Assembly (NCBI RefSeq): GCF_000720255.1
Contig: NZ_JOJE01000020.1
Span: 211,759 to 275,758 of the forward strand
Reading direction: 5' to 3'
Source of the DNA: Streptomyces griseus subsp. griseus
Lineage (GTDB): Bacteria; Actinomycetota; Actinomycetes; Streptomycetales; Streptomycetaceae
Length of the DNA: 64,000 nt
Shown here: positions 42,559 through 51,416 of the stretch, piece by piece
Layout: each line of letters starts with the position of its first letter
How positions within the stretch are numbered: the first letter of the stretch is position 1
The notes under the pieces: model-generated
Seen by the model: only the letters and a program-made list of their open reading frames with translations
Told to the model about the DNA's origin: nothing
Database searches by the model: none
Position numbers and translations under genes: made by a program

Positions 42559-43818
42559 TCACGCCTTCCACTTCTCCCAGGACATGTTCCAGCCGTTGAG
42601 CCCGTTGTCCGGGTCGACGGTGCGGTCGTGGGAGTTCTTGACGACGACCACGTCTCCGACCATGGAGTGGTTGAAGAACCAGGCCGCCGGAGTGCCGCCG
42701 TCGTAGCCGCCGCGCACGTCGCGCAGGCCGATGCAGCCGTGGCTGGCGTTGTAGTTGCCGAAGGCGTCGCCGCCCCAGTAGTTGCCGTGCAGGAAGGTGC
42801 CGGACGTGGTCAGGCGCATGGCGTTCGGGACGTCCTTGATGTCGTACTCGCCGCCGTAGCCCACGGTCTCGCCGTTCATACGGGTCACCTTGAGCTTCTC
42901 GCTGATGACCATCTGGCCGTTCCAGGTCTCCATGCCGGGCTTGCCGGTGGTGACGGGGATGGTCTTGAAGTCCTTGCCGTCCCGCCGGACCTTCATCGTG
43001 AGCTTGTCGACGTCGACGACGGAGACCTGCTCACGGCCGATGGTGAAGGAGACGGTCTTGTGCTGCTTTCCGTAGACGCCCTCCCGGCCCTCGACGCCGT
43101 CGAGGTTGAGGTCGACGGTGACCTTGGTGCCGGACTTCCAGTACTTCTCGGGACGGAAGTCGAGGCGGTCGTTGCCGAACCAGTGGCCCTCGACGTCGAC
43201 GGCCGGCTCGGTCTTGATCCTCACGGCCTTCTCGACGTCCTCGGGGTGGGTGATCCCCCTGGTGAAGCGCAGGGAGAACGGCATGCCGACCCCGACCGTG
43301 GAGCCGTCCTCCGGGGTGAAGGTGCCGAGGAAGGTGTTCTTCGGCGTGAGGGTCGTGAAGGAGGCGTCCTCGGCGGCCGTGCGGCCCCCGGAGTCCTTCG
43401 CGACCGCGTGCACCTTGTAAGTGGTGGCGGCGGCCAGGTGCGTGCTCGGCGTCCAGCCCGCTCCGTCGGCGGATATCTTCCCGTCGACCTTCTCGCCCTT
43501 GTCGTCCTTGACCTCGACCTCGGTCAGCTTCCCCTTGGCGGCGCTGACCTTCAGGGCGCCGCTGGTGTCGACGGACGCGGCCCCGTTCTTCGGAGCGATG
43601 GTGACGACCGCCTCCGACTGCTTGCTCTGCGCGGCCGCCGCGTCCTTGTCCTTGCCCTTCCCCCCGGATCCCGAGTCCGAGTCGCCCCCACCGCACGCGG
43701 TGACCGCGAGCAGCAGGGCGCCCAGTATCAGCGCCGGCACCCCCCTGCCGCGGCCACGCCCCGCTCGTCTGTCCGCCCGCGCGTCAACCGACGCCCCCGA
43801 TATCGGTCGCACGTTCAA
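42559..43818 (-). CDS. L,D-transpeptidase lipoprotein (Ig-like + YkuD)
   Basis: 419 residues. The N-terminal signal ALILGALLLAVTACGGGD has a lipobox cysteine. Two beta-rich Ig-like repeats follow (about 60-250; NGAASVDTSGALKVSAAKGK; FTPEDGSTVGVGMPFSLRF). The YkuD catalytic domain ends HGNYWGG and SHGCIGLRDVRGG, containing the catalytic His and Cys. These enzymes make 3-3 crosslinks in peptidoglycan and resist beta-lactams. The gene is followed by a second, similar copy upstream, so the pair is a tandem duplication. ATG 43818 is the natural start. Confidence 0.92.
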   Translation of the reverse strand: MNVRPISGASVDARADRRAGRGRGRGVPALILGALLLAVTACGGGDSDSGSGGKGKDKDAAAAQSKQSEAVVTIAPKNGAASVDTSGALKVSAAKGKLTEVEVKDDKGEKVDGKISADGAGWTPSTHLAAATTYKVHAVAKDSGGRTAAEDASFTTLTPKNTFLGTFTPEDGSTVGVGMPFSLRFTRGITHPEDVEKAVRIKTEPAVDVEGHWFGNDRLDFRPEKYWKSGTKVTVDLNLDGVEGREGVYGKQHKTVSFTIGREQVSVVDVDKLTMKVRRDGKDFKTIPVTTGKPGMETWNGQMVISEKLKVTRMNGETVGYGGEYDIKDVPNAMRLTTSGTFLHGNYWGGDAFGNYNASHGCIGLRDVRGGYDGGTPAAWFFNHSMVGDVVVVKNSHDRTVDPDNGLNGWNMSWEKWKA

Positions 43819-43980
43819 TTCCGCTCTCCCCTCCCCCGGGCCCGGTCAGGGCCCACACCGCGCCTCCCATGCGCGCTGGCCGCATATTAACCACAAGGTC
43901 AGGAGCCCCGACGGTCGAAGATTGTCACCGTTCAGTCCCAACTTGATCAGACACTTCGCGCAACCCACCCCCCTGTCGGG

Positions 43981-45225
43981 TTACTTCAGCGCACTGCCCG
44001 CTTTCCATTCGTTCCAACCCATATTCCAGCCTCCGAGCCCGTTGTCGGGAGCGACCTGTTTGTCCTTGCTGTTGACGACCTCGATGACGTCCCCGATGAG
44101 ACTGCGGTCGAAGAACCAGCCCGCGGGCGTGTCCGCGCTGCCGCCCTTGACGTCCCGCAGGCCGACGCAGCCGTGGCTGACGTTGGCCCGGCCGAAGGCG
44201 TCCGGCGCCCAGTAGTTGCCGTGCAGGAAGGTGCCGGATTCGGTGAGCCGCATGGCGTGCGGGACGTCCGGGATGTCGTACTCGCCCTTGCCGTCCTTCT
44301 TCTTGAAGCCGACCGTGGCACCGTTCATCCGGGTCAGCTCGAACATCTCGGTGACGACCATCTTGCCGTTGTACGTGGTCGTCTTGGGGGCGCCCGCCGT
44401 GATCGGCACGGTGGCGAGCACCTCGCCGTCCCGCCGCACCTCCATGGTGTGCTTGGCCGCGTCGACGAGCGAGGACTGGTGGCGGCCGACGGTGAAGGAG
44501 AACGTCTTCTCCTGGAGCCCGTAGACGCCCTCGGCCCCCTCGACGTCCCGGAAGTTCAGCGCGACGGTGACCCTGGTGCCGGGCCGCCAGTAGCGCTGGG
44601 GGCGGAAGTCGAGGCGGGAGGTGCCGAACCAGTGCGGCCGGATCTCGACGGCGGGCCGGGAGGTGACCCGCACGGCGCGTTCCACGGCGGCGCGGTCGGT
44701 GAGCTCCCGGTTGAACTCCAGGGAGACGATCATCCCGGTGCCGACGGTGGAACGGTTCTCGGGGCTGACGTAGCCGATGAAGCGCTCGTCGGGCACATAC
44801 GTCGTGAACGTGGTGTGCCGGGCGGAGCGGCGGCCCTCGTCGTCCAGGGCCACCACGTCGACGCTGTACCGGGCGGCGAGCGCCAGCCGTTTCGCCCTGG
44901 GCTCCCAGCTGGTGCCGTCCGCGGAGATCCGCCCGGGCACCGGGGTGTCCTGCGCGTCGCGCGACGCGACGACCTTCACCGACTCCAGGCTCCCGCCGGG
45001 CGCCCGGACGCGCAGCGCCCGCTCGGGACGTACCCCCTTCTGGCCGTCACCAGGAGAGACCTGGATGACCTCCGCGGCCGCCGGCCCCTTGTCGAAGCCC
45101 CCGCCCGGGTCGCTCCCGGCGGGCTCCGGTGTGCAGCCGGCGGCCCCGGCCAGCAGTCCTGCCCATGTCACTACGGCGGCCAGCACGGCCCTCGCGCGCC
45201 GTGCGCGCCCTTGAACTCGCCTCAC
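43981..45225 (-). CDS. L,D-transpeptidase (Ig-like + YkuD), paralogue of neighbour
   Basis: 414 residues. Start GTG 45225 leads to VRRVQGRARRARAVLAAVV and a lipobox-like LAGAAGC. It has the same order as its neighbour: Ig-like region (VIQVSPGDGQKGVRPERAL; YVSPENRSTVGTGMIVSLEF), YkuD domain, HGNYWAPDAFGRANVSHGCVGLRD with the catalytic His and Cys. It diverges in the N-terminal third, so the two copies may attach to different sites or act at different growth phases. The frame is open further upstream to 45570 without homology. Two-gene tandem on the minus strand. Confidence 0.9.
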   Translation of the reverse strand: MRRVQGRARRARAVLAAVVTWAGLLAGAAGCTPEPAGSDPGGGFDKGPAAAEVIQVSPGDGQKGVRPERALRVRAPGGSLESVKVVASRDAQDTPVPGRISADGTSWEPRAKRLALAARYSVDVVALDDEGRRSARHTTFTTYVPDERFIGYVSPENRSTVGTGMIVSLEFNRELTDRAAVERAVRVTSRPAVEIRPHWFGTSRLDFRPQRYWRPGTRVTVALNFRDVEGAEGVYGLQEKTFSFTVGRHQSSLVDAAKHTMEVRRDGEVLATVPITAGAPKTTTYNGKMVVTEMFELTRMNGATVGFKKKDGKGEYDIPDVPHAMRLTESGTFLHGNYWAPDAFGRANVSHGCVGLRDVKGGSADTPAGWFFDRSLIGDVIEVVNSKDKQVAPDNGLGGWNMGWNEWKAGSALK

Positions 45226-45400
45226 GTGATCCCCAACGAGCGGGCCCGCCCCAGGGAAACGTGAGTGCGACCCATGTGCTGGGCAGAACAGTGGGAAGAC
45301 CACGTGATGGGGAGCCGCGCCGGTGCTCGGGAGCCGGCACCAGGGGCAGAGCGGCGCGCCTCTTCCCATCCCGTGACCACGAGCCGCGGGAGGCTGACCA

Positions 45401-47647
45401 GTGTCGAGCGCAGCCGAACAGGAGGCGGTGGCCGAGGGTGGGCACCCCGCCCTCGCCGTGAACGGCGCGCGCCGCGCCGTACCGCCGCCCGCCGTGCCCG
45501 TGTGGCCGGGGGCGTCGACACCACTGGGCGCCCGGTTCCGGGTCGGTCCGGACGGGGTCGCGGGCACCAACTTCGCGCTGTGGGCGGGCGGGGCCGAGGC
45601 GGTCGAGCTGTGCCTGTTCGACGAGAACGGGCGGGAGACCCGGGCGCGGCTGACCGAACTGACGCACGAGATCTGGCACGGCTTCGTGCCGGGTGTGATG
45701 CCGGGCCAGCGCTACGGCTACCGGGTGCACGGCCGTTGGGACCCGTGGACCGGCGCCCGCTGGAACCCGGCGAAACTGCTCCTCGACCCGTACGCGCGCG
45801 CGGTGGACGGCGAGTTCGCGCTGCCGCCGGAGGTGTACGGGCACGTCCGGGACTGGCCCGAGCAGCATGTGGCCGACACCGTCCGCGACGACCGTGACTC
45901 GGCGCCGTACGTCCCGAAGGGGGTCGTGGTCCACGACGACGCCCCCGACGACGAGTGGAGGGACGACCGCCGGCCCAAGACGCCGTGGGCGGACTCGGTC
46001 ATCTACGAGCTGCACGTGCGCGGCTTCACCAAGCGGCACCCCGGCATACCCGAGGAGCTGCGCGGCACGTACGCCGGTCTGGCGCACCCGGCGGCGATCG
46101 AGCACCTGGTGAAGCTGGGCGTGACGGCGGTCGAGCTGCTGCCGGTGCACCAGTTCGCGCACGAGGACCACCTGCTGCGCCGGGGTCTGCGCAACTACTG
46201 GGGCTACAACTCGATCGGCTACTTCGCCCCGCACGCCGGGTACGCCGCCTCCGGGACGACGGGCCAGCAGGTGGGCGAGTTCCGGCGGATGGTACGGGCG
46301 CTGCACGCGGCCGGCATCGAGGTCGTCCTCGACGTGGTCTACAACCACACGGCGGAGGCGGGCGAGCTGGGTCCCACGTTGTCGCTGAAGGGCGTCGACA
46401 ACCGCGGCTACTACCGCCTCCAGTCGGACGCGCGCCGCTACGCCGACTACACGGGCTGCGGCAACACCCTGCACGTGGTCCAGCCGCACGTGCTGCGCCT
46501 GATCACCGACTCGCTGCGCTACTGGGTGACGGAAATGGGGGTGGACGGCTTCCGCTTCGACCTGGCGGCGGCGCTGGCCCGCTCCATGCACGACGTCGAC
46601 ATGCTCTCCCCGTTCCTCGCGGTCATCGCGCAGGATCCGGTGCTGCGGCGGGTGAAGCTGATAGCCGAGCCGTGGGACGTGGGCTCCGGTGGCTACCAGG
46701 TGGGCGCCTTCCCGCCCCTGTGGACGGAGTGGAACGACCGCTACCGCAACGCCGTGCGCGACTTCTGGCGGCACGCGCTGCCCGACGTGCGGGAGATGGG
46801 CTACCGGCTGTCGGGCTCCAGCGACCTGTACGCCTGGGGCGGCCGGCGCCCGCAGGCGTCGGTCAACTTCGTCACCGCCCACGACGGTTTCACCCTGCGC
46901 GACCTGGTGTCGTACGAGCGCAAGCACAACGAGGCCAACGGCGAGGGCGACCGGGACGGCACGGACGACAACCGGTCGTGGAACGGCGGGGCCGAGGGCG
47001 AGACGGACGACGAGCGGGTACGGGCGCTGCGACGACGGCAGCTGCGGAACCTCCTGACCACGCTGCTGTTGTCGACCGGTGTCCCGATGCTGGTCGCGGG
47101 TGACGAGCTGGGACGCACCCAGGGCGGCAACAACAACGCGTACTGCCAGGACAACGAGATCAGCTGGGTGGACTGGGGGCTGCTCGAGGAGCCGGGCTGG
47201 AAGGCGCTGTTCGACCTCACCTCCCGGCTGATCGCGCTGCGCCACCGCCATCCCGTGCTGCGCCGCCGGGCGTTCTTCTCCGGGCGGCCGCACTCGGCGG
47301 ACGGGCTGCGGGACCTGGCGTGGTTCACCGCGCGGGGCACGGAGATGACGGAACGGGACTGGTACGCGCCGGCGGCCACGCTCGGGATGTACCTGTCGGG
47401 ACGGGACATCCCCGGCCGCGACGAGCGCGGCGAGGCGATCCTGGACGACAGCTTCCTGACGGTGCTGCACGCCGGGGACCGGCCGGTGAGCTTCGTGCTG
47501 CCGGGCCCGCCGTGGGCGGACCGCTACGAGGTGGTCGTCGACACCTCACGCGAGGAGCAGGCCGAGGCCCCGGCCGTCATCCACCGGGCTGGGGTGGAGG
47601 TGACGGTACCGGCGCGGGCGGTGCTGCTGCTGAGAGTGGTCGGCTGA
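45401..47647 (+). CDS. glgX: Glycogen debranching enzyme GlgX
   Basis: 748 residues. The N-terminal CBM48-like module is followed by a GH13_11 barrel. Visible active-site segments are DVVYNHTAEAG, DGFRFDLAAAL (nucleophile Asp), LIAEPWDVG (acid Glu) and FVTAHDGFTLRD (transition-state Asp). It removes phosphorylase-limit branches from glycogen. GTG 45401 is used (VSSAAEQEAV). It belongs to the same glycogen/trehalose metabolism as glgP and glgE at the right end of the window. The 175 bases before it contain no gene, only promoter sequence shared with the divergent L,D-transpeptidase. Confidence 0.95.
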   Translation: MSSAAEQEAVAEGGHPALAVNGARRAVPPPAVPVWPGASTPLGARFRVGPDGVAGTNFALWAGGAEAVELCLFDENGRETRARLTELTHEIWHGFVPGVMPGQRYGYRVHGRWDPWTGARWNPAKLLLDPYARAVDGEFALPPEVYGHVRDWPEQHVADTVRDDRDSAPYVPKGVVVHDDAPDDEWRDDRRPKTPWADSVIYELHVRGFTKRHPGIPEELRGTYAGLAHPAAIEHLVKLGVTAVELLPVHQFAHEDHLLRRGLRNYWGYNSIGYFAPHAGYAASGTTGQQVGEFRRMVRALHAAGIEVVLDVVYNHTAEAGELGPTLSLKGVDNRGYYRLQSDARRYADYTGCGNTLHVVQPHVLRLITDSLRYWVTEMGVDGFRFDLAAALARSMHDVDMLSPFLAVIAQDPVLRRVKLIAEPWDVGSGGYQVGAFPPLWTEWNDRYRNAVRDFWRHALPDVREMGYRLSGSSDLYAWGGRRPQASVNFVTAHDGFTLRDLVSYERKHNEANGEGDRDGTDDNRSWNGGAEGETDDERVRALRRRQLRNLLTTLLLSTGVPMLVAGDELGRTQGGNNNAYCQDNEISWVDWGLLEEPGWKALFDLTSRLIALRHRHPVLRRRAFFSGRPHSADGLRDLAWFTARGTEMTERDWYAPAATLGMYLSGRDIPGRDERGEAILDDSFLTVLHAGDRPVSFVLPGPPWADRYEVVVDTSREEQAEAPAVIHRAGVEVTVPARAVLLLRVVG

Positions 47648-47658
47648 GGTGAGCCGGG

Positions 47659-48303
47659 TCAGCCCAGGATCCCCCGCTCGTACGCCACCGCCACCGCGGC
47701 CGCCCGGTCCTTGGCGCCCAGCTTGGCGTACAGGTGGGTGAGATGGGTCTTCACGGTCGCCTCGCTGATGAACAGCTCCCGGGCAATCTCCCGGTTGGAC
47801 GTGCCCTTGGCGACGAGTCCCAGGACCTCCCGCTCGCGGGGGGAGAGGGGCTCGTTGCCCGGGGCCCTGGGCGCGCGGACCGCGGAGACCAGGCGGGAGG
47901 CGATCGCCGGCGAGAGCACCGTGCGGCCCTGCGCGGCCGCGCGGACGGCGCTGAACAGCTCGTCGCGCGGGGCGTCCTTCAGCAGGTAGCCGGTCGCGCC
48001 CGCCTCGATCGCGGGCAGCGTGTCGGAGTCGGTGTCGTACGTGGTGAGGACGAGGACCTTGGCACGGGCGCGGCGCCGCGTCAGTTCGGCGATCGCCGCG
48101 ACCCCGCCGCCGGCCGGCATGCGCAGGTCCATGAGGATCACGTCCGGGTCGAGGGCGGCGGCCCGTTCGAGGGCCTCGACACCGCTCGCGGCCTCGCCCA
48201 GCACGGTGAAGCCGGGCGCGGACGCGAACATGCCGCGCAGGCCGTCGCGTACGACGGGATGGTCGTCGACGATCAGCAGGGAGATCGGCGCTTCAGTTGT
48301 CAT
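47659..48303 (-). CDS. NarL/LuxR-type response regulator
   Basis: 214 residues. Receiver domain with the acidic pair DDH (13-15), phosphoacceptor D59 in VILMDLRM and the lysine of YLLKDAP. The C-terminal LuxR helix-turn-helix is LSPREREVLGLVAKGTSNREIARELFISEATVKTHLTHLYAKL. It overlaps the histidine kinase gene by 11 bases, so the two are one system. The neighbouring ABC-2 exporter genes are the likely target. Confidence 0.93.
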   Translation of the reverse strand: MTTEAPISLLIVDDHPVVRDGLRGMFASAPGFTVLGEAASGVEALERAAALDPDVILMDLRMPAGGGVAAIAELTRRRARAKVLVLTTYDTDSDTLPAIEAGATGYLLKDAPRDELFSAVRAAAQGRTVLSPAIASRLVSAVRAPRAPGNEPLSPREREVLGLVAKGTSNREIARELFISEATVKTHLTHLYAKLGAKDRAAAVAVAYERGILG

Positions 48304-49573
48304 GGCGCACCAACGGTACGCGAGCCGACAGCGCCGTGCCGTGTCCCGGCTCGGACTCCACGGTGAGGGAGCCGGCGATGCGTTCGGCGCGGCCGCGCAT
48401 GCCGTCGAGGCCGAAGCCGCCGCTGCTCGTGCGTTCGGGGAGGGTCAGCGGGTCGAAGCCCCGTCCGTCGTCGCGGATGTCGAGGATCACCTCGTCGCCC
48501 AGGAAGCTGAGGGTGACACCGAGGCGGGTGGCGGCCGCGTGGCGGGCGGCATTGGAGAGTGCCTCCTGGACGATGCGCAGGAGGGTCGCCGAGACCTCCT
48601 CGTGGAGCTGTTCCACCGTGCCGGTGACCGTGAACCCGGCACGCACGCCGGTCCGTTCGCCCCACTCGGCGACCGTCTTCTTCAGTGCCTCGGGCAGCCC
48701 GTCGTGCTCCAGGGCCACGGGGGCGAGGTTGTGCACGGAGCGGCGGGCCTCGCCGAGGCTGTGACGGGCGAGGTTCACGGCACGGCTCACGTGCTCGCGC
48801 GCCAGTTTCTCGTCGGGGGTGTTCGTGACGACCTGGAGCTGGGCGATGATGCCGGTCAGGCCCTGGGCGATGGTGTCGTGGATCTCGGCGGCGAGCCGCC
48901 GGCGCTCGTCGGCGACGCCCGCTTCCCGTGCCTGTACGAGGAGTTGGGCGTGCAGGGCGGCGTTCTCGTCGAGGGCCTGCTGCAGCGCGGCGTTGGTACG
49001 CCCCAGTTCGGCGATGGTCTCTGCCTGGACGTAGGCGCGTTCCTGCTCCTGATAGGCGAACCGGGTGAACACGCCGACCAGGCCCATGTTGACGCCGAGA
49101 ACGAGGAAGAAGCCGAGCCAGAGGACCAGGCCGTGCGGCGGCATGCCGCCCACCTCGCTGCCGGCCATGGTGATCGCGGTCAGGAACAGACCGGGCATCA
49201 CCAGTCGGCGGGGCAGTTCGCGGGCAGCGGTGTAGTAGCCGGCCACCGCGTAGAAGGCGAAGAACGGATTGAGCCAGGTCAGCACGAACCCGAGGGCCCA
49301 GCGCAGCAGGTAGAGGCACACACCGGTCCGGCTCGGGCCCGGCCGCCTCCGCTTCACCCGCCCCCACCACACCTGCAGAAGGGCACCCGCGGCCACGAGG
49401 GGCACCGAGACGATGATCTCGGTCCGCCCCATGCCGACCGGGCGGGCGGAGAGGGCCGCCGCGACGACGCCGACGGCCAGCAGCGCGTAGGGCCCCCGGT
49501 TGTCGAAGGGGGTCCGGGCCTCCACCGGCACCGTGTTCGTCACGACCCCAGTGTCCGGCACGGGCCCGCTCAC
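48293..49573 (-). CDS. Sensor histidine kinase (DesK/NarX-type)
   Basis: 426 residues. Five or six membrane helices fill residues about 25-190. The HisKA_3 phosphoacceptor helix is DERRRLAAEIHDTIAQGLTG, and the ATPase domain has QEALSNAARHA (N box), DIRDDGRGF and GGFGLDGMRGRAERIAG. GTG 49573 overlaps the permease stop by four bases; the frame is open further back, but coupling favours this start. The helices suggest sensing of a membrane or cell-envelope signal. Works with the regulator downstream. Confidence 0.9.
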   Translation of the reverse strand: MSGPVPDTGVVTNTVPVEARTPFDNRGPYALLAVGVVAAALSARPVGMGRTEIIVSVPLVAAGALLQVWWGRVKRRRPGPSRTGVCLYLLRWALGFVLTWLNPFFAFYAVAGYYTAARELPRRLVMPGLFLTAITMAGSEVGGMPPHGLVLWLGFFLVLGVNMGLVGVFTRFAYQEQERAYVQAETIAELGRTNAALQQALDENAALHAQLLVQAREAGVADERRRLAAEIHDTIAQGLTGIIAQLQVVTNTPDEKLAREHVSRAVNLARHSLGEARRSVHNLAPVALEHDGLPEALKKTVAEWGERTGVRAGFTVTGTVEQLHEEVSATLLRIVQEALSNAARHAAATRLGVTLSFLGDEVILDIRDDGRGFDPLTLPERTSSGGFGLDGMRGRAERIAGSLTVESEPGHGTALSARVPLVRHDN

Positions 49574-50304
49574 TCCCAGCGGAACCAGCGCACGGCGGCG
49601 GCCGTGAGCAGGATCGTCCAGGCCGCGACGACGCCGAGGTGGCCCCAGCCGGGCCAGTCGCCCGCGGCGGCCTCGTTCAGGGCCTGCGCGGCCGCGCCGA
49701 AGGGTGAGAAGCCGACGGCCTTCGCCAGTACGTCCGGCATGGTCTGCACCGGCGCCCACACGCCCGCGCAGAACATCGCCGGGAAGAACACGGCGGACCC
49801 GATCGCGCCGGCGATCTTCGTCGTCCGGGACAGCGCCGAGACCACCGCGCCGAGCGCGAGGGCGGCCAGCACGGCCAGGACGAGCGCGAGGACGTATCCG
49901 AAGGGCTGCTCGGGCAGTCGTACGTCGAAGGCGAGCCGGCCGACGACGAGGGCGAGCAGCGACGATGTCAGGGCGGCGCCGCCGAACACCACCATCTGCG
50001 CGGACAGCAGGGCGGACGGGCGGACCGGGGTGGTCGCCATGCGGCGCAGGATGCCGCGCTCCCGGTAGCCGGTGAGGTTCTGCGGCATCGCCTGGAGGCC
50101 GCCGACGATCAGACCGAGCAGCACGGCCACCGGGACGTAGCCGTCCACCGGGCGCAGGCCGCCGAAGGAGTCGTCGGGCTGCCGGAAGGACGGGATCGAG
50201 CCGAGGATCACCAGCAGCAGGGTCGGGAACAGCAGGATCCAGAACAGGGCGCCGGGTTCACGGCGGAAGAGGCGGATCTCGGTGCGCAGGACGGCGGTGT
50301 TCAT
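49570..50304 (-). CDS. ABC-2 type exporter permease
   Basis: 244 residues with six hydrophobic helices. RTEIRLFRREPGALFWILLFP and NLTGYRERGILRRMATTPVRP are the ABC-2 signatures, followed by FFPAMFCAGVWAPVQTMP. It forms the membrane channel with the ATPase gene upstream, whose stop overlaps its ATG 50304 by four bases. Such pairs expel drugs or lantibiotics, or maintain the envelope. The adjacent two-component genes are in the same operon direction and probably sense the exported compound. Confidence 0.9.
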   Translation of the reverse strand: MNTAVLRTEIRLFRREPGALFWILLFPTLLLVILGSIPSFRQPDDSFGGLRPVDGYVPVAVLLGLIVGGLQAMPQNLTGYRERGILRRMATTPVRPSALLSAQMVVFGGAALTSSLLALVVGRLAFDVRLPEQPFGYVLALVLAVLAALALGAVVSALSRTTKIAGAIGSAVFFPAMFCAGVWAPVQTMPDVLAKAVGFSPFGAAAQALNEAAAGDWPGWGHLGVVAAWTILLTAAAVRWFRWE

Positions 50305-51218
50305 GCCGCGGCCTCCTTCGTGCCGTTCCCGGTCAGATCGAGGAACGCGTCGTCGAGCGTGGCGTCGGTGACGCGCAGCTGGTGGGCGGTGACGCGGTGG
50401 CGGGCGAGGAGGGTGATGACGGCGTTGACCGTCTCGTCGCCGCCGGCGAGGGTGACGCGGCCGTCCCGGTACGCGATCGAGGCGAGCCCGGGCAGCGCGT
50501 TCAGATCGCCTTCGTCCAGCGGGGCGGACGGGGTGAAGCTGATGACGGTGGCGCCCGCCGAGCGGCGGATCAGGCCGGCCGGGGTGTCCAGGGCGGCGAC
50601 GCGCCCCTTGTCGATCACCGCGATCCGGTCGCAGAGCCGCTGCGCCTCCTCCATGAAGTGGGTGACGAGCAGGACGGTGACGCCGTTCGCGCGGATGTCC
50701 TCGATCAGCTCCCAGGTGTCCCGGCGGGCCCGCGGGTCGAGGCCGGTGGTGAGCTCGTCCAGGACCACGATCCGGGGGTCTCCGATCAGGGCCAGCGCGA
50801 TGAACAGGCGCTGCTTCTGGCCGCCGGAGAGCTTGCCGACCCGGGAGTCCAGCTTGGCGGTCAGGCCGAGTCGTTCGGCGAGGGGCGCCCAGTCCAGGGG
50901 GCGCGGGTAGAAGGCGGCGTACAGCTCCAGGGCCTCGCGGACGGTGAGCTTGGGTTGCAGCTCGCTCTGTTGGAGCTGGGCGCCGAGGACACCGGCGACC
51001 CGCTCGTGGTCGGCGACGGGGTCGAGGCCGAGCACCCGGACCCGGCCGGCGTCGGGCACCCGCAGGCCCTCGACGCACTCGACGGTGGTGGTCTTGCCGG
51101 CGCCGTTCGGGCCGAGGACGCCGAAGATCTCCCCCTCCTCGACGGTGAAGGAGACGCCGTCGACGGCCGGACGGCCGCCGTAGGACTTGCGCAGTTCGCT
51201 GACTTCGATGACGGGCAT
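50301..51218 (-). CDS. ABC transporter ATP-binding protein (drug-export type)
   Basis: 305 residues. Walker A GPNGAGKTT, signature LSGGQKQRLFIALALIG, Walker B IVVLDELTTGLD and switch VLLVTHFMEEA are all present. The C-terminal 90 residues (SFTPSAPLDEGDLNAL; AHQLRVTDATLDDAFLDLTG) are the DUF4162-like tail of antibiotic-export ATPases. ATG 51218 begins MPVIEVSELRKSYG; an in-frame ATG at 51278 is weaker. First gene of a four-gene operon (ATPase, permease, kinase, regulator). Divergent from the exporter at 51417. Confidence 0.92.
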   Translation of the reverse strand: MPVIEVSELRKSYGGRPAVDGVSFTVEEGEIFGVLGPNGAGKTTTVECVEGLRVPDAGRVRVLGLDPVADHERVAGVLGAQLQQSELQPKLTVREALELYAAFYPRPLDWAPLAERLGLTAKLDSRVGKLSGGQKQRLFIALALIGDPRIVVLDELTTGLDPRARRDTWELIEDIRANGVTVLLVTHFMEEAQRLCDRIAVIDKGRVAALDTPAGLIRRSAGATVISFTPSAPLDEGDLNALPGLASIAYRDGRVTLAGGDETVNAVITLLARHRVTAHQLRVTDATLDDAFLDLTGNGTKEAAA

Positions 51219-51402
51219 GGCACCAGGGTCGCGGGGCGTGCGCACGGCGCGCATCGGCCGACGCGCTCGCTCCGGCATCGGCCGATCGGTTGATGCGGGG
51301 ATACGACCCGACGCGGGTTCGGCTCCTCGAACGCGCAGGTCGTAGGACCAGCGAAGGAGGGGGATCGGGCCGAAACCCGGTGGGCGATGTCAGTGCCGGT
51401 CC

Positions 51403-51408
51403 GTAGGC
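51403..51408 (+). promoter_or_regulatory. -10 box (TAGGCT) for a probably leaderless exporter mRNA
   Basis: TAGGCT lies nine bases before ATG 51417, so transcription would begin at or next to the start codon, as often seen in Streptomyces. The 198-bp region 51219-51416 otherwise serves both divergent exporters; no clear operator was found. Confidence 0.5.
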
Positions 51409-51416
51409 TCGCGGTG

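Noticed and set aside
45047..47470. Long minus-strand frame opposite glgX
   Set aside because: No domain and biased composition; glgX motifs are on the plus strand.
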